Assembly: GCA_025618425.1 (NCBI GenBank)
Contig: CM046847.1
Location: 17,257,766 to 17,321,765 of the forward strand
Reading direction: 5' to 3'
DNA: 64,000 bases
Source of the DNA: Heliocidaris tuberculata
Lineage: Eukaryota > Echinodermata > Echinoidea > Camarodonta > Echinometridae
Below, one piece after another: positions 1 to 13,200 of the stretch. Numbering within the stretch: the stretch's first letter is position 1; the number at the start of each line of letters is the position of its first letter. The position numbers and the translations under genes were made by a program. Below the pieces are notes generated by a model. The model saw nothing but the letters and a program-made list of their open reading frames with translations, did not search any database and was not told the DNA's origin.

Positions 1-1058
1 GCGTCCCGTCCCCCTGGATCGCCGCCCATGGTTAGAGGGGTCGTATCTTTTCTTCGTCACCCAGTTCCCTGTTTTTTTCCATTCGATATACGGGGGCATA
101 TTCCTTCATGTCCCTCTGTAGCTTCACGAACTGTCAAAATACAATATTGTCAGAGTACTTCAGAATCGATATCTTCAATGTACAAGTATTTTATTGCGTT
201 GCTCTTGAGAAGAAGTCTCCATTCCTATGGAATCTGACTCCTGCACCTCATGATTCAAATCAAAGAGTAAGAGCCGAGGAGGTAGAGTAATTTTAACGAA
301 AGAAAAGGGTCGCATAAACATTGATAAAAAGGCACACTGCGATCATAGACCTCCTCTACTTTATTATCGGCTACCTACACCATTTTCTAGACGTTGTTAC
401 TGTTCAGCTTTGTAATAAACGTATGTCGCTTTGCATTTTCATGTCTTGGCTTCGGGAGGGGCAAAGTATGCGAACTTTCGGCGATCAGAGACTCTGTGGT
501 ACAGGAAAAGTGTGTTTGTTGTTGTCGTGGTTTTTTTTTTTTATGTTGTTGTTGTTTTTTTTTCGGGGGGATGAGGGTTCTTGTCTTTGGTTTTTGTTCT
601 TTATCAACGGAGGAGAGGTTGCCTAGAAAGCATATTTGAGGAGAAATAAAGGTTAATGTTTTGCCATTTATATCAGTGCAATGTTATCATTCTTACATAA
701 TTGTTATAAGCACTTTTTAAATTTGTTTCTGTACACAAAATGAATGTCATGAACTGAACGAATTTCCTTTGTTTTTGTTGCGTTTTTTTTTTTTTTTTTT
801 TTGAGGGGGGGGTTGTTGGTTTTTTTTTACTGAAATGGAATAACACAAAATTATCTCGAATTTGGTTTTTTAAACAGAAAGCAACAGAAAGAGGCATATC
901 TGATAATGGAATAACGTAATTAATTTGCCATATGCATTTTCCTCTCAGTAAAACTAATTCCCTTCATACAAAAAAGTACTCATTTTAAAAAAAAAATCGC
1001 CCACATTATATCGACCCAAGTCATATTAACTACCAGCATGTGCGATTTCGTTTTGCAG
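1..1058 (+). other. Intron (or upstream) sequence of the LOXL gene
   Basis: No recognisable exon lies before the acceptor at 1058. The stretch is T-rich with long homopolymers (about 527-560 and 783-804). The short ORFs here are low-complexity. The reading frame is already open at the first base of the exon at 1059, so this is most likely intron, with the signal-peptide and SRCR1 exons upstream of the window. Confidence 0.6.
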
Positions 1059-1252
1059 AAGCTAAAGAAGTACAAATTCCGCCTTGTTGGTGACCCGACC
1101 CCGAAGCCTCAGTCGGAGGGTGTCGTCGAGGTCATGATGACTGGCAAATGGCGGACGATCTGCGCAGACGGATGGGACATCGAAGACGCTCGCGTATTAT
1201 GTGGAAGCCTGGGATTCAAAGATGCCATCAGTGTCGAACCTAACAGAAGAAA
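1059..1252 (+). CDS. LOXL exon: first half of SRCR2
   Basis: Acceptor TTTTGCAG precedes 1059 and the frame begins at a codon boundary. It reads through the SRCR core [20 protein letters not shown], then LGFKDA. The donor GTAGGT at 1253 leaves a two-base partial codon; reading on would hit an in-frame TAG at 1254. It corresponds to the second SRCR of human LOXL2, which has the same RRK near the exon end. Confidence 0.9.
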
Positions 1253-4200
1253 GTAGGTATTAGGGTGCGAGACTGAGAGTGGTCCCGGGTTCGACTCCTG
1301 GCCAAGCCCCGAATTCATTAGCTTGTGGTGATAATGTTGTTATATTACGTTTCCACAGCTAACATAAACAAACAAGAGAAATCAGTAACTACTGGGACAA
1401 AATGAGGCGATCGATTAACTTAAATCTGTTATTTTATTCGTCCATCACGATTTACCACGTCACAAGCAAAACATGAATATTCAACTAATAAGTATTTGCA
1501 TATTCATAACACTACTTATTACAAGGGCGGATCCCGGATAGTCACAAAGGGGCCAAATTTTTCCGAATATATATTTTTTTAAAATTATTATTCAAATAAT
1601 ATGATTTCAAGAAATTTCCTGGAAGGTTGTCATTCTGAATAAAAAACCAGGAAGCGTGGGAAGTTTTAGCCCCACAATGTAATGTTACTCTACACACTTT
1701 CTTTTGCAGTGCTTTCCTTTCCTCGGGGGAGGGGAGAAATGAAATACATGTACCTAATGTGAATATAACGATTATTGGTGTTTTATGGATTTGGATATTT
1801 ATAAAAGATGAAAATATACTTTCGTCTTTGCAGTAAATCCAGACAACGAAAGAAGTCTATAGTCGCATCAAATTTCGAATGCACGGGCAATGAGCACAAC
1901 GTGAGCGCATGTGAACGGACTCTCCTGAAGTCGCACAAGGACTGTGTATCTAAACGGGCAGCTGAAGCACGATGTGAACGGGGTTCTTTCGTTATGGATG
2001 CTGTTAAACCTCACTCCCTGCCTGCTCAGAGTCATAACCGTCAACAAGCCAATACAGTACCGGTAAGTTCATGGTAAAAAAAATAATTGTATAGTGTTAA
2101 TAGAAAGGACGCTGTCAAATATTTGTAATTTTACAAAGAGGCCTTTCTATAAATCTCCCTGTCACACTGAGGAAACGGACAACAACCCAAAACCCCTGGA
2201 ATGCCAAGAATTTGTCAGATATTAGTCGGTTCGTAGTCGGTTTGGCAATGTGAACTGGGTCATAAGGGTTTAGAGGCTGTAGCAACTAGCCTTCTTGCAG
2301 AGGCGGCGCTCCTGGGGGGGAGGGGGTGAAAGGGCACAGTGCCCTCACCCCCACTTTTTCAAGTTCTGAAAAAGTGCCCTTTTTATTTCTGAAAAATGCC
2401 ACTTTTCTCTCTGATAAGTGCCCTATTTACTACTAAAAGTGCCACTTTTCCTTTTTATAAGTGTTCTTTCCCCTTTTGATAAGTGCCCCTTTTTCAAATT
2501 TGACAGTTGCCTCCCTCTCTCTTACAAGTACAATTCACTTCGGATAGGTGCCCCCTTTCCATTCTAATATGTGCCCTTTCCCCTTATAAGTGCCCTGATA
2601 AGTGCCCTTTTTCTAATATAATAATTTCACCTTTTAATATGTGCCCTTTTCTGCTTTGATAAGTGCATGTTTACTTCTGATAGATGCCCCTTTGCCCTTC
2701 TATTAAGTGCCAATTTTCCCCTTCTGATATTCGCCCCCTATTTACTGATGATAAGTGCCCCTTTATATATAGAATATGTGCCCTTTCCTCTTCTCATAAG
2801 TGCCCCTTTTCAACTCCTATAAGGGCCCATATCCACCTCTGATAAGCGCCCTTTCCTCGTCTGAAAGTGCCCCTTTTACCTATATTTCCAACTGTTTCTT
2901 ACAAAAAGAGCTATATCTAGCTTCAAAGAATATTACATCTACAATGGAAGGCAGTGGAGCTGGAGGTAAGAGGGGTACAATGCCCCCCCCCCCCCAGCAA
3001 GGGATTTTTCTTTCCACTAGTGCCCATAATAATCATTTACACCAAGTAAGGGCAATATTTTCTTTAAATTTCCCCCACACTCGCTCGTATGGTATATATT
3101 GAAATCAAGCAGATAGCATAAAGTATGTTCATATTGATGTAATCCTAAAGAAAAGCGACAGGGTATGTACGAATTAAAAGATCATTTGACATTCCCTCAA
3201 AATTAATTTGCTGTTGTCATTTTCATTATATCGCTGTAAATAAACAACCCAGGGACTTGAGCATTAGAAAAACTTTTGTGAAAATTTTTATTCACTTGCT
3301 TCGTGCTCTCGCACATTAATCATTAGACCATTACACAACTGCCAATTGAGGAAGCTGAAGCAGTGTCCAGAATCACAATAAAATGCAGATATGATGCTTG
3401 ATAATTAGACTGTAGGGTGATACTAATGTCACAAAAATGTTCCCTTTTTTTCTCTTTATGAACCCTTGTAGGTGCCCACTTTTTTTTAAATTGCCTTTTT
3501 TTGCTGGTGCCCCCCCCCCCTCCTTTGAAAGACACTCTCTTGAAATATCTTTCTGCAAATTCATACTTGCTGTACGCAGTTTGTAAAATTACCATGTCCA
3601 GTAATTTTTAGGACTTTTTTCCTTTGCTTGTTAGTTGTGTCCAAATTTCGTCCGAAGCTTCTAGTGGCGGCCCTTGTTTGGCGGTAACATGTTCTTTTTC
3701 TGAAAGGCTCATAAGTCCGAAGGTTCATAAATCTGAAAATGCAATAGAGCCATGCCATCCTTTGGAATTACGGAGTAATAACGTACCCTATTTCATTTTC
3801 GGAATTATGAACTTTCGGATATTAAAACGAACCTCAGGAGTAACGAACCTTCGGAATAGTGAACCTTCCGAGTAATGCAACATATGTTTGGAATTATGAA
3901 CCCTACTTAATTTTTCGGAATTATGAACCCCCGGGTATAGGAATTTAGTGTTTCGGAATTATGGACCTTCGGAATTGCAGACTTTCGGGAAAAAACTTTC
4001 GGAAAAGCGAGTACCAGGTTTGGCAGGTTTTATAGGTGATAGCACTGATTAATTTTAGAGAAAGATCTTTCCTTTCGTCAATCTTTCAGATCATAGTTTG
4101 ATGTGGTCTGTCTGGAGTCGCAAATATTACTGTGCCTTTAGAAAGCCCAGTTCTTTTGCTCCTAACACAACTCCTGAAATTCTGCAAATCGTATCTCAAG

Positions 4201-7200
4201 AGACAACCATATTTTACTAGCTTCTGCAATGCTCTTAACTCGCTTACGAGTAGGGCGAAAAATAACTACTCTTTCACTACGTTGCATCATAGACCAGGTG
4301 ATAGGTCTATGGTTGCATAAATCGTTTTCATTGAATTACCTCCTATACAGCAAAAGCCCGATGTCCGCTTCAAGGCCGGTGCCGCTTTTGGTGAGGGTAG
4401 ACTGGAAGTCTTCCACGGCGATCACTGGGGAACAGTATGCGGCGAGGACTTCGATCTGGTAGCTGCTAGTGTTGTATGTCGACAGCTTGGCTTTGGAACG
4501 GCGGAAGAAGTGATCGAGAACGCCTCGGCTTTCGGTCAAGGTAGGTGTGGAGATTTAGAAGAGTTCATGAGGAAAAATGCTGGAACATCCGGGGACATCT
4601 CGGTTCACCAACAGCCTAAGAGACCGTCGGTCTATATAGCTAACCATCAGAAAAACTGTCAGATGGTCCTCTAGTTTAACATTTACTGCTTTCATGGGCT
4701 GTCGGTTCTCATGAATCCTCAGATAACTTTTCAGAAGGCCCGTCAGACCAACATTGTCGGTCTCGTGGGCTGTCGGCTTTATGGGATGTCGGTTTCGTGG
4801 GCTATAGCCGGGACATCCTTGGGATGTGACATAACTCACCCCTTTCCCAATACATTATCTTTCGGTAAATGGGTGTTATACGAAAATTTAGGAATCGTAT
4901 GACCCTTTTCTGATCCTTGACAAACTATAGAGAGGATTCGAGGACTTTGTGGGAGAGGAATTTTCTGCAGATTTGTCGATGAAAATGGTTAGTCACTGCT
5001 CCCAGAGTGGAATGATTAAACTATGCGTTTTAGTAATTCATTTTGCTTTATCAGATCGGTATTGTTTCAAATGCGTCCCACAAAAAAAAGCATACTTAGA
5101 ACGCAAGCTTTACTATTTTCTTTTAATATCAGGCTAAATAAGATATCTCTATACATTATAAAGTCGGAACATTATGTACCAAATGATGTATGGCCGTCAC
5201 CATCACGATCGTGTGAACCATATCAACTGGTCTGTTGCAATCTCCAGTTGTTTTAAATCGGTCGTTTTATAAGATCGCAACTTGTCAGCAACTATGAATG
5301 TTTACGTGATTTAATCAAAACTACTCGATTCCATTCGTTGTGATTTGATCGAAAAGAGACTTTGTATATGGCTTACCAGGTATCGGTCCAATCTGGTTGT
5401 GGGAGGTAGACTGCAAAGGAACAGAAGCTTCCATCATGGAGTGCGGACATGGAGCTTATAACCGGAGTAAATGCGACCATTCACAGGATGTTGGAATCAG
5501 GTGCAATATACCAGACCTAGGGGTCAAAGAAGATGTAAGTATTAACCCGAGCGTGATGCTACACTTAATTGTTGCCACATTATTTTGTGATGATGAGCGG
5601 AATGGCAGTGATTGTCGTGTTGTTCAGTTATTCCCAAACTAAAAGTCTATGGTAGATTTTTTTTTTCCTTCACATGTATCTTAATAATATTTCATGGATC
5701 TGAAATTGCGTTTGAAGATTAAGAATGAATTAGTTATAGCCTGTGTGGAGGAATCTTAATTCGAAAACGTTTATTAAAAAGAAGCTGAACCGAAAAGGAA
5801 ACAGGAATCAGGGGATAAAAAGGGAGGAATTCGAAAAATGTATTTTAGGAGATAACAAATAACTTAAGATGAAAAAAGGAGATGACGCCAGATGAGACAG
5901 TAAATCAGAAGTGTGTCTGTGTTATGTACTATAATTATGTTCTATGAATATTTTTTAAATGGGGATAAACGAATGCATGAAAAAGAATTATGAAAGGAGA
6001 ATGATATAAAAATATTAAACAGCAATTCAACGTAAGTTTAAGACGAAGAGTAATTTTGGATATGCTAAGCGGAATTCATCAAAAGTATAGGTTTTCCCAG
6101 CCAATTTGATAATTGGTCACTCAATTTCATTTTTTTCGCATTCAAATTAACGAGAATCTCCCTCTCTGGTGAGTTCCGTAATTCAAATTAAGAATCCAGC
6201 ATTCAAATTGAACAAATTCAACTAAATTCACAAATGTGCTCTCAGTTTGCAAATTCGTGCCCATGTTTTTAACACCGTCAGCTGTGCAGATCTAAAAAAA
6301 AAAAAAGCGTGCTTGCATTTCCAAGTTAAATGCATATACGTGAATATGTTTTCCTGTTGTTAAATTTAAATGCTCGGATTTTTATTAATTTCAACTACGG
6401 AATTCGTCCGAGAGCGACATTCGCGTTAATTTGAATGCACTGAAATGAATTTGAGTGACCAAATTATTAAATTGGCCAGGAAACCCTATATTATATAACT
6501 CTGAAAAAGGATTGGTCAAAATAACCAATGTGTTGGTGAATATGTGTCAGACCAAAAATATTGGTGAAGATTGACCAATATGATGGTCAATATTACCAAA
6601 TTATTGGTTAAAATGTACCAAAATTTTGGTTGATTTTGACCAATTTTTTGGTCGGACACATATTCACTAACACATTGGTTCTTTTGACCAATCTTTTTTT
6701 AGAGTGTAGGAAAATAAACCAAAAAGACTTACAAGAATGATTTATGATCAGTCGTCCCTTTGTGGCCTAGGCTAATGTTTATTTGTACAGCTATGATTAT
6801 GTTGATATCATATGTAAAACTTTCGTTTAATTATAGATTCGTCTTGTTGGAGGTCGGTTCGATACAGAAGGGCGCGTTCAAATTAAAATCGATGGCCAAT
6901 GGGGTCACGTGTGTGGAGGAGAAACATGGGATATGTTTGATGCCATGGTAGCCTGTAGACAACTTGGACTGGGATACGCTCATCAACCTATGAGAGTATG
7001 TGGTATTGGTTTTCATTTAGACAGTAATACGCTAGTTGTGTAGTTATATCAATGGCTAACAATGTAATTTCAAACAGTGTAATTGTATAAATTACTTCTC
7101 AGCTGTGTTCGTCAGAGAAGTTTCTTCATTTACTTAATAATATCTCTTATCAAATTAAATACCCGAACGGTGTCAAAAACCACTTGAAAATCCATGATTA

Positions 7201-10200
7201 CATGGCTTTCTGAGGACCACAAAAACATTTGTTTTCTTTTTCTTTTTTTCTTTTTTTTTTTCCTTTTTTTTTTTTTTTTTGGGGGGGGGGGCAACGGATA
7301 CAGTGGGTAGTAATATGTAAGGGATATTATTATGTTGCGAGCTAACCCGTCAAAGCAACATGCACCATGTTAAAGCCCACTGAATCCGAATCGGCCAAAC
7401 TATTTACAGATGGCTCTGTGAGGATAAGTCATCTATACTCATAAAGGGATCTAGAAGAACAACGGAACTGAGGCGAATGCGGTTATTTGATCTAACCTAC
7501 TCCGTTCGGAAGATTTCCAAATTGTAGAGTGGTTAGAAAGGCTGCCATGTCGAACCATGGAAGGGATATTTCCAGTCATATTATACAAGGGGAGAGAAGA
7601 TTAAGATTGTTGATCCGACATTTGCTCCAGCGATAATGTCTCCGGGCTTTATTTTTGTCAAATGTATACGGTTATGTTTAGGATTACAAGTGCGTTTTAA
7701 GATTATTTTAAGGTTATGAATAGCGTTAGGTCTAGGGTTGCAGTTAGGAATTCGGTGAGTGTAGGAAATGACTGCTGAGCAATTGTCAACGGAGCAAGCG
7801 TCGTACAACCTCAAGATTGTGATTATTACAATTTCATTAAGAGCAGTTTTTATTATAACCTAACGTATTTGGGGTCATTGTTCCTTCGTTCTGAAATTGC
7901 TTAACAAGATTTGATGTGATTTCTTCTTTTTCACGCAATACAGAGTACACGTTATATGGGACGATCGGGGTATCCTATCTTGATGATGGATATGAACTGT
8001 ACAGGCACAGAGAGAACACTGCTCGAGTGTCCACACGTCAGAAGTGATAATGGGACGTGCATGGCTGATTATAAGGCCGGAATTCTTTGTGCACATAGTA
8101 AGTATACTATGTAATTGTGTCTGAGATGTGATCTCGATGTCAAAAGAAAATGACAATTTGGTCATTTCGGCATCAGTAGGATTAATTTGTCTTAAAACAA
8201 AACCGGTAGAGGTGGGGTGTGGGTATCACTTTGTTGTGTGTTTTTTCGCCCTGTTGGTACGTAGATATAAATAGTGAAATAGGAAAGGTGATATGAATGT
8301 ACGTGATGGTGACGATGGTGACGATGGTGATGATGGTGATGATGAAAACAATGGGTATCGAAGCAACAATAACAAGGTTAGAAGAGAAGGCTCATAGATG
8401 ATGCGGATGCATGATGTTTGCAGCTAAAGTAGCAAGTCCAGATTAGAAAGCCAGACAGCGGCATCATCTGATACATGATGGAGTTCCTTGATGCCTCCTG
8501 GGAATCTTGTCGGCGCGCAGTCATTGATGATTTGCGACAAGGTCTGGGTGACCACAGTTGCATGCTGCACTCTCTTGATACTTCCCCTTGTAGAGATTGT
8601 GCCCACTCCTGGCATAATCGGTGGGATTCTGTAAAGACAGGTCCACTGACGTCGGCTCGAGTTATAACCGGGTGGTTTGGCAGTTGGATCTACAACCAGG
8701 CCTTTGTTGCGATAGTCTACACTTTTCCACTGCCTTGCGCGGCCCTTGTTGAAGAGTTAAGGATGGTGTCGATGTGCTTGGTATGTCGGCTCTCAGCTCA
8801 CACAGGCGAACAGTATTCCGCAGAAGAGTACACAAGGGCAAGACATGATGTCCGGACAGTACTTGCACTTGAGCCCCAGCTAGTCCCTGCGAGTTTTCGA
8901 ATGATGTTCACTCTCGATTTGATCTTCTCAGCAACCCTTTTGAAGTGTTCGCGATACGTCAGGCTGCAATCTAAGACATTTGATGTACTTCTCACTCATT
9001 GCTGGTATGCCGCAGTAGTTGGCCAGACGGATGCTAAGATGAAAGGCAATGACTGTAGTTTTGGATAGGTTAGGGCGCAGGCACCAATACTTGAAATAAT
9101 CCTCCATCACACGTAGATCACCTGTAAGGGTGCTGCTGACAGCATCAAGGTTATCTGCTTGAGTAGCCAGTGCAAGGTCATCTGCATAAACAAATTTTCT
9201 TGAGGTGGTGCAGGGGGTGTCGCTCACATATATTTTTTCCTTGAGGAAGACCGTCATTCAATGTTCTAGTGGGGATATTAACTTTGTCACCTACTAATAC
9301 CTAGTACGGTTACTGAGGATTGACGAGAGTAGCCTGATTGTTGCTTGACATTTGAAGATCTTGTCAGCTTTCAGGAGGAATCCATGGCGCCACACAGTCT
9401 CGTAAGCTGATGAGAGGTCTATGAGTGCTACATCTGTCTTCAGAACGCTGACAACCTGTCTCATTGTAGGTGATGAGAGCGAGGACCGGGTCTGTACAGC
9501 TTCTACTAGGTCTGAAGCCAGCTTGTTCTTTGGGGCGGGCTGGTTCCACAAGTGGAGACATTCTCGTCATCATAAGTCGCTCAAGCAATTTGTAGGATGT
9601 GCTCATGAGCGAGATAGGTCGGTAGCTAGCTGGGTCATCAGCAGGTTTCCCTGCCTTGAGTATGGCTATTTACTCTCTCTCCACACTGGAAGTATGATCC
9701 ATGAGGAATGGATCGAGGTGAAAGAGCATCCAGCCACTCATGATGACTGAATACTTTTACAGAGATGGTTAACATGAAGGTTGAACATAAAGCAAAACCT
9801 TGAACATAGTTCATTACTTAGCTTCACTCGTAAACAGAATGTATATTAAAAAAAACATTCTCAGGGTACTCTGAATTGTCCAAAGCTATACCCTTCATGA
9901 GCAAAGTGTAGCCATTGTAAATCAAAATAATGTAGAAACTGTCCTATCAGCTGGGTAAAACCATGGACCTACTACCATGGACCTACTACCCAATGGGTAG
10001 GACAGTTTTTCATGTAAGTTCTCTTTCTTATCATCCCGGAAATACGCAAATTATTCATTTTATCAGACAGTAAAGTCCACAAACAAGAAACAATATATAA
10101 ACAGGCACAGTCCCATATGCCTTGAGATGTGTTTAAGACTAGGCGTCCACTAGGGCGCGGACAAGACGCGGAATGCAAGATTAGTCATTCCGCATTCATT

Positions 10201-13200
10201 CAGCAAGCTCTCCGCATATTCTTGAAAGGCTCCGTTCACTGTCTTCACCATTCCTGAACACTTCCCAGCGTTTCCGCACCTTCAGGAGAGAGCAAAATTT
10301 CCGCGTCCAAATTTTGGTCTCGACCAAAATTTGGACGCGGAAATGAACTTCCTGACACCTTCGGCAACTTGTCCGCATTGTCGTCCGGACATCGTCAGGA
10401 CATCCTGCCTTTCTTTAACACTTCCGCATTCTCCGGAAACGCTCCTGAAAGCTTCCACGGTGCCGGAAGCTTCGCGAAGGCAAGCGGAAGCCACGCAGAA
10501 TGTTTCAGGATTGTCCTTGTCCGTAATTTTACCACTCCTGGTGTGATCCTAGATGTGTCCGCACTGTCCTGCCACGATCAGCATTTTCCGCGGCATTTCG
10601 GGACATTCCTGAATGATTCCTAGGACGCTCCTAGGACTGACTGCAGTCAATGTGTTGACATTCTTAATAATGTCTCAGGAAACAATAATTTGCATAATTT
10701 TTCCGCGTCTGACGCGGAACGAATGCCGAAATGACAAAATTTGCTTCCGCAACCCTTCCTAATGTTGTCGGCGCTCTAGTGGACGCCAGCCCTTAAGGAC
10801 ATAGAGAGTGAGAATATATGAGCGCAAGCCAGGACGAAGAGGGCGCTGTTAAAATTTGTTTAACATTTCGTTTTCTTTACTCCCTTGTAGGTCTTCCTGA
10901 TGTTCTCCTGGATGTCCATGTCCTTCAGTCATCCATGTACATGCAGGATTGGCCCACGTATATGCTTCAGTGCGCTGCCGAAGAGAACTGTCTTTCATCA
11001 GAAGATCATGTCCGAGGAGCGCGTCGTCTTCTGCGGTTCGCCAGTGCTATCATGAACAGAGGCACAGAAGAGTTTCGTCCTGTCCTAGGAAGGTCGAACT
11101 GGGAATGGCATGCGTGTCATAGGTAGGTATATAGTGTCTCTTTTTCTTCGCCATCAACTTTGCTTAGTATTTCTACTTATTTTTCATTTTTAATTGTCTT
11201 CTCAATCTTTCGCATCTTCATCGGCAACATTTTCTTCAGGTTTCCTCATCCTTTGATATACAATTCTTACGCTTCTTATATATTTCGTCTTCATCAGCAT
11301 TTTTGGCTATTACATCTTTATACTTCCATATCTTTCCGCCTTCTTGATCATTGGCGTCTTCTTCGTCAGCCTTTTCTTCATTTTGTCCTAATCATCTGTC
11401 CTATGATAGATGCCACACATGTATTCTTATATCTTTAATGCCTGGTATTTATCAAGAACTTTTTTTAAAAAATTATTTACTCAGACAGTTAGGACTAGCT
11501 GTCGTGGTAGGCCTTTATACTTCTTGCTGTTCATTTGACACTGCAATTGCAAACTTCCTCAAAAGTAATGAAATATACATTGGAATGAATGTCAGGCTTA
11601 CGGACTCGACTTGTTCGTCATCTTTACTTTCTGGTTCTTGGCAATGATGCACATAGGTATATCAAAATAATCACTCTAAACTTTTTTCTCTCTCTCTCTC
11701 TCTCCAGACATTATCATAGTATGAACGTTTTCTCCCATTACGACTTGCTCGATTACGATGGCCAACGCGTGGCTGAGGGACACAAGGCTAGTTTTTGTCT
11801 TGAAGACGTTTACTGCGACAGCGGTGCGCAGAAGGTGTACAGCTGTGACGCAGGCACCCAAGGAATATCGGTCAACTGTGTCGATATATATCGTAATGAT
11901 ATTGACTGTCAGTGGATCGATATCACTCGTGTACCACAAGGATCGTATGTACTACGGGTGAGCAAGAACGTCTGCTTATTAAACAGAATAGCATGAGTTC
12001 AATCTAGTGGCGTAGAAATTGAGCCCGGTGAGAGAGAGCAATTAAGAGAAGGGAGAGAAAGGGAGGGGTGGGGCAATGTGAAACAAAAATAAGACAACCC
12101 CCTCCCACACCATCCCCCACTGTATGTCGCATTTCATACACAGGTGCCAATATTTGGACCCACATTACGCCCCTTGTTTTAACAGAAAACAGTAACAAGT
12201 TATTAAGGGCAACGTGTATGTATCAATGTGTGCTCTTTATGCCAGTGTTGTCGTAAATTCTGTTTCATAATAACAAGTTTAGCATTCTCATTCAAGATGT
12301 ATATAGCCTTATATCTAATTTTGCATCCATGAAGCAGTGGTTTTATTTTCAATTATCTACAAACTGAAATTGTGAGGAAGAAAATAAACACACACTGATT
12401 GAACAGTTAGGAAGGAGGTTTTTCGAGGACATCTGATGTCCCCCGTTATTAAAGCTCATGTATAGTATTGGTAGAAAAAAGGAAATTGGAAAGAGACATG
12501 TTAAATATAGTCTGATGTTGTTCTCCTTGTATCAAAAGATGTCTGTAAGAGATCATTTGGTATTCCATCTATGATTTCTGGTGAATTTTAGTGTAAATAT
12601 CTGTAAGGAATGCTTGATCACTGTCATTTTGCTAGGACCCTTCCACCCCGACGGCTCCCCACACAGCAATCTTGGGGCTTCCCATAGAGACAGCGTGTGT
12701 GCACTGTGTGTAGCTACTCATCATTGGTTTTACACGTGTGTTTACAGTGTAAGGCACATGCTGCCTTTGTTGGGATTTTACGTGCATGTCCCGGCACATA
12801 AATTAGTTTTTGCCTCTTATTTGTTTAATATTAAACTTTAGGAGGCGAAATCTTCACAATGTCTTAGTATTGCTAGTATCTTGCTATTTATCAACAAAAA
12901 TTGAAGAAATCTGACGAAAAGTTTTTGAGGGCTTACCAAAACTTTACATGACCTTTAAAGTACCCAAGTCCCTCATTAGTAAACAAGCGTAACTTGTCAG
13001 CTAGTTGTCCCGCTTCACTGCGTGCTATATACAAACTCTATCGCAGTAGCTTTGCCAATTTGACCAATATTTAATTTTAAAAATCATGAGAAAATGCTCC
13101 ATCCTCAGGAATTCTAATTATTAATGTGCAATAACTACGATAACGGATTTTACCTACCCAGATTATTTTTAAAAGAGATTTTCGTCAAATCTGTCAAACT

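Larger units (their letters stand above)
2063..4350 (+). other. LOXL intron with degenerate tandem arrays
   Basis: Contains two unusual arrays (2298-2900 and 3690-4010, listed separately), C-runs near 2981-2996 and 3510-3521, and AT-rich sequence. No conserved coding segment was seen before the acceptor TCCTATACAG at 4350. Confidence 0.8.
5535..6836 (+). other. LOXL intron with two adjacent palindromic MITEs
   Basis: The first 550 bp are AT-rich without recognisable content. Two separate inverted-repeat elements then lie almost end to end (6086-6490 and 6496-6708). The acceptor TTTAATTATAG ends the intron. Confidence 0.85.
8098..10890 (+). other. LOXL intron carrying an antisense LINE and a GC-rich inverted-repeat element
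   Basis: This is the largest intron of the visible LOXL gene. It holds GAT-rich microsatellite (about 8308-8345), a LINE pseudogene on the opposite strand (8420-9760), a 10 bp-period duplication (CATGGACCTACTAC, 9962-9986), and the TIR element 10139-10789. Confidence 0.85.

Noticed and set aside
2981..2996. C-run as a possible G-quadruplex promoter element
   Set aside because: Similar C/G homopolymers occur many times in this window at MITE ends, so it has no specific significance here.
8475..9068. 197-codon + strand ORF
   Set aside because: It is the antisense of the LINE reverse transcriptase fragment, whose motifs are clear on the - strand.
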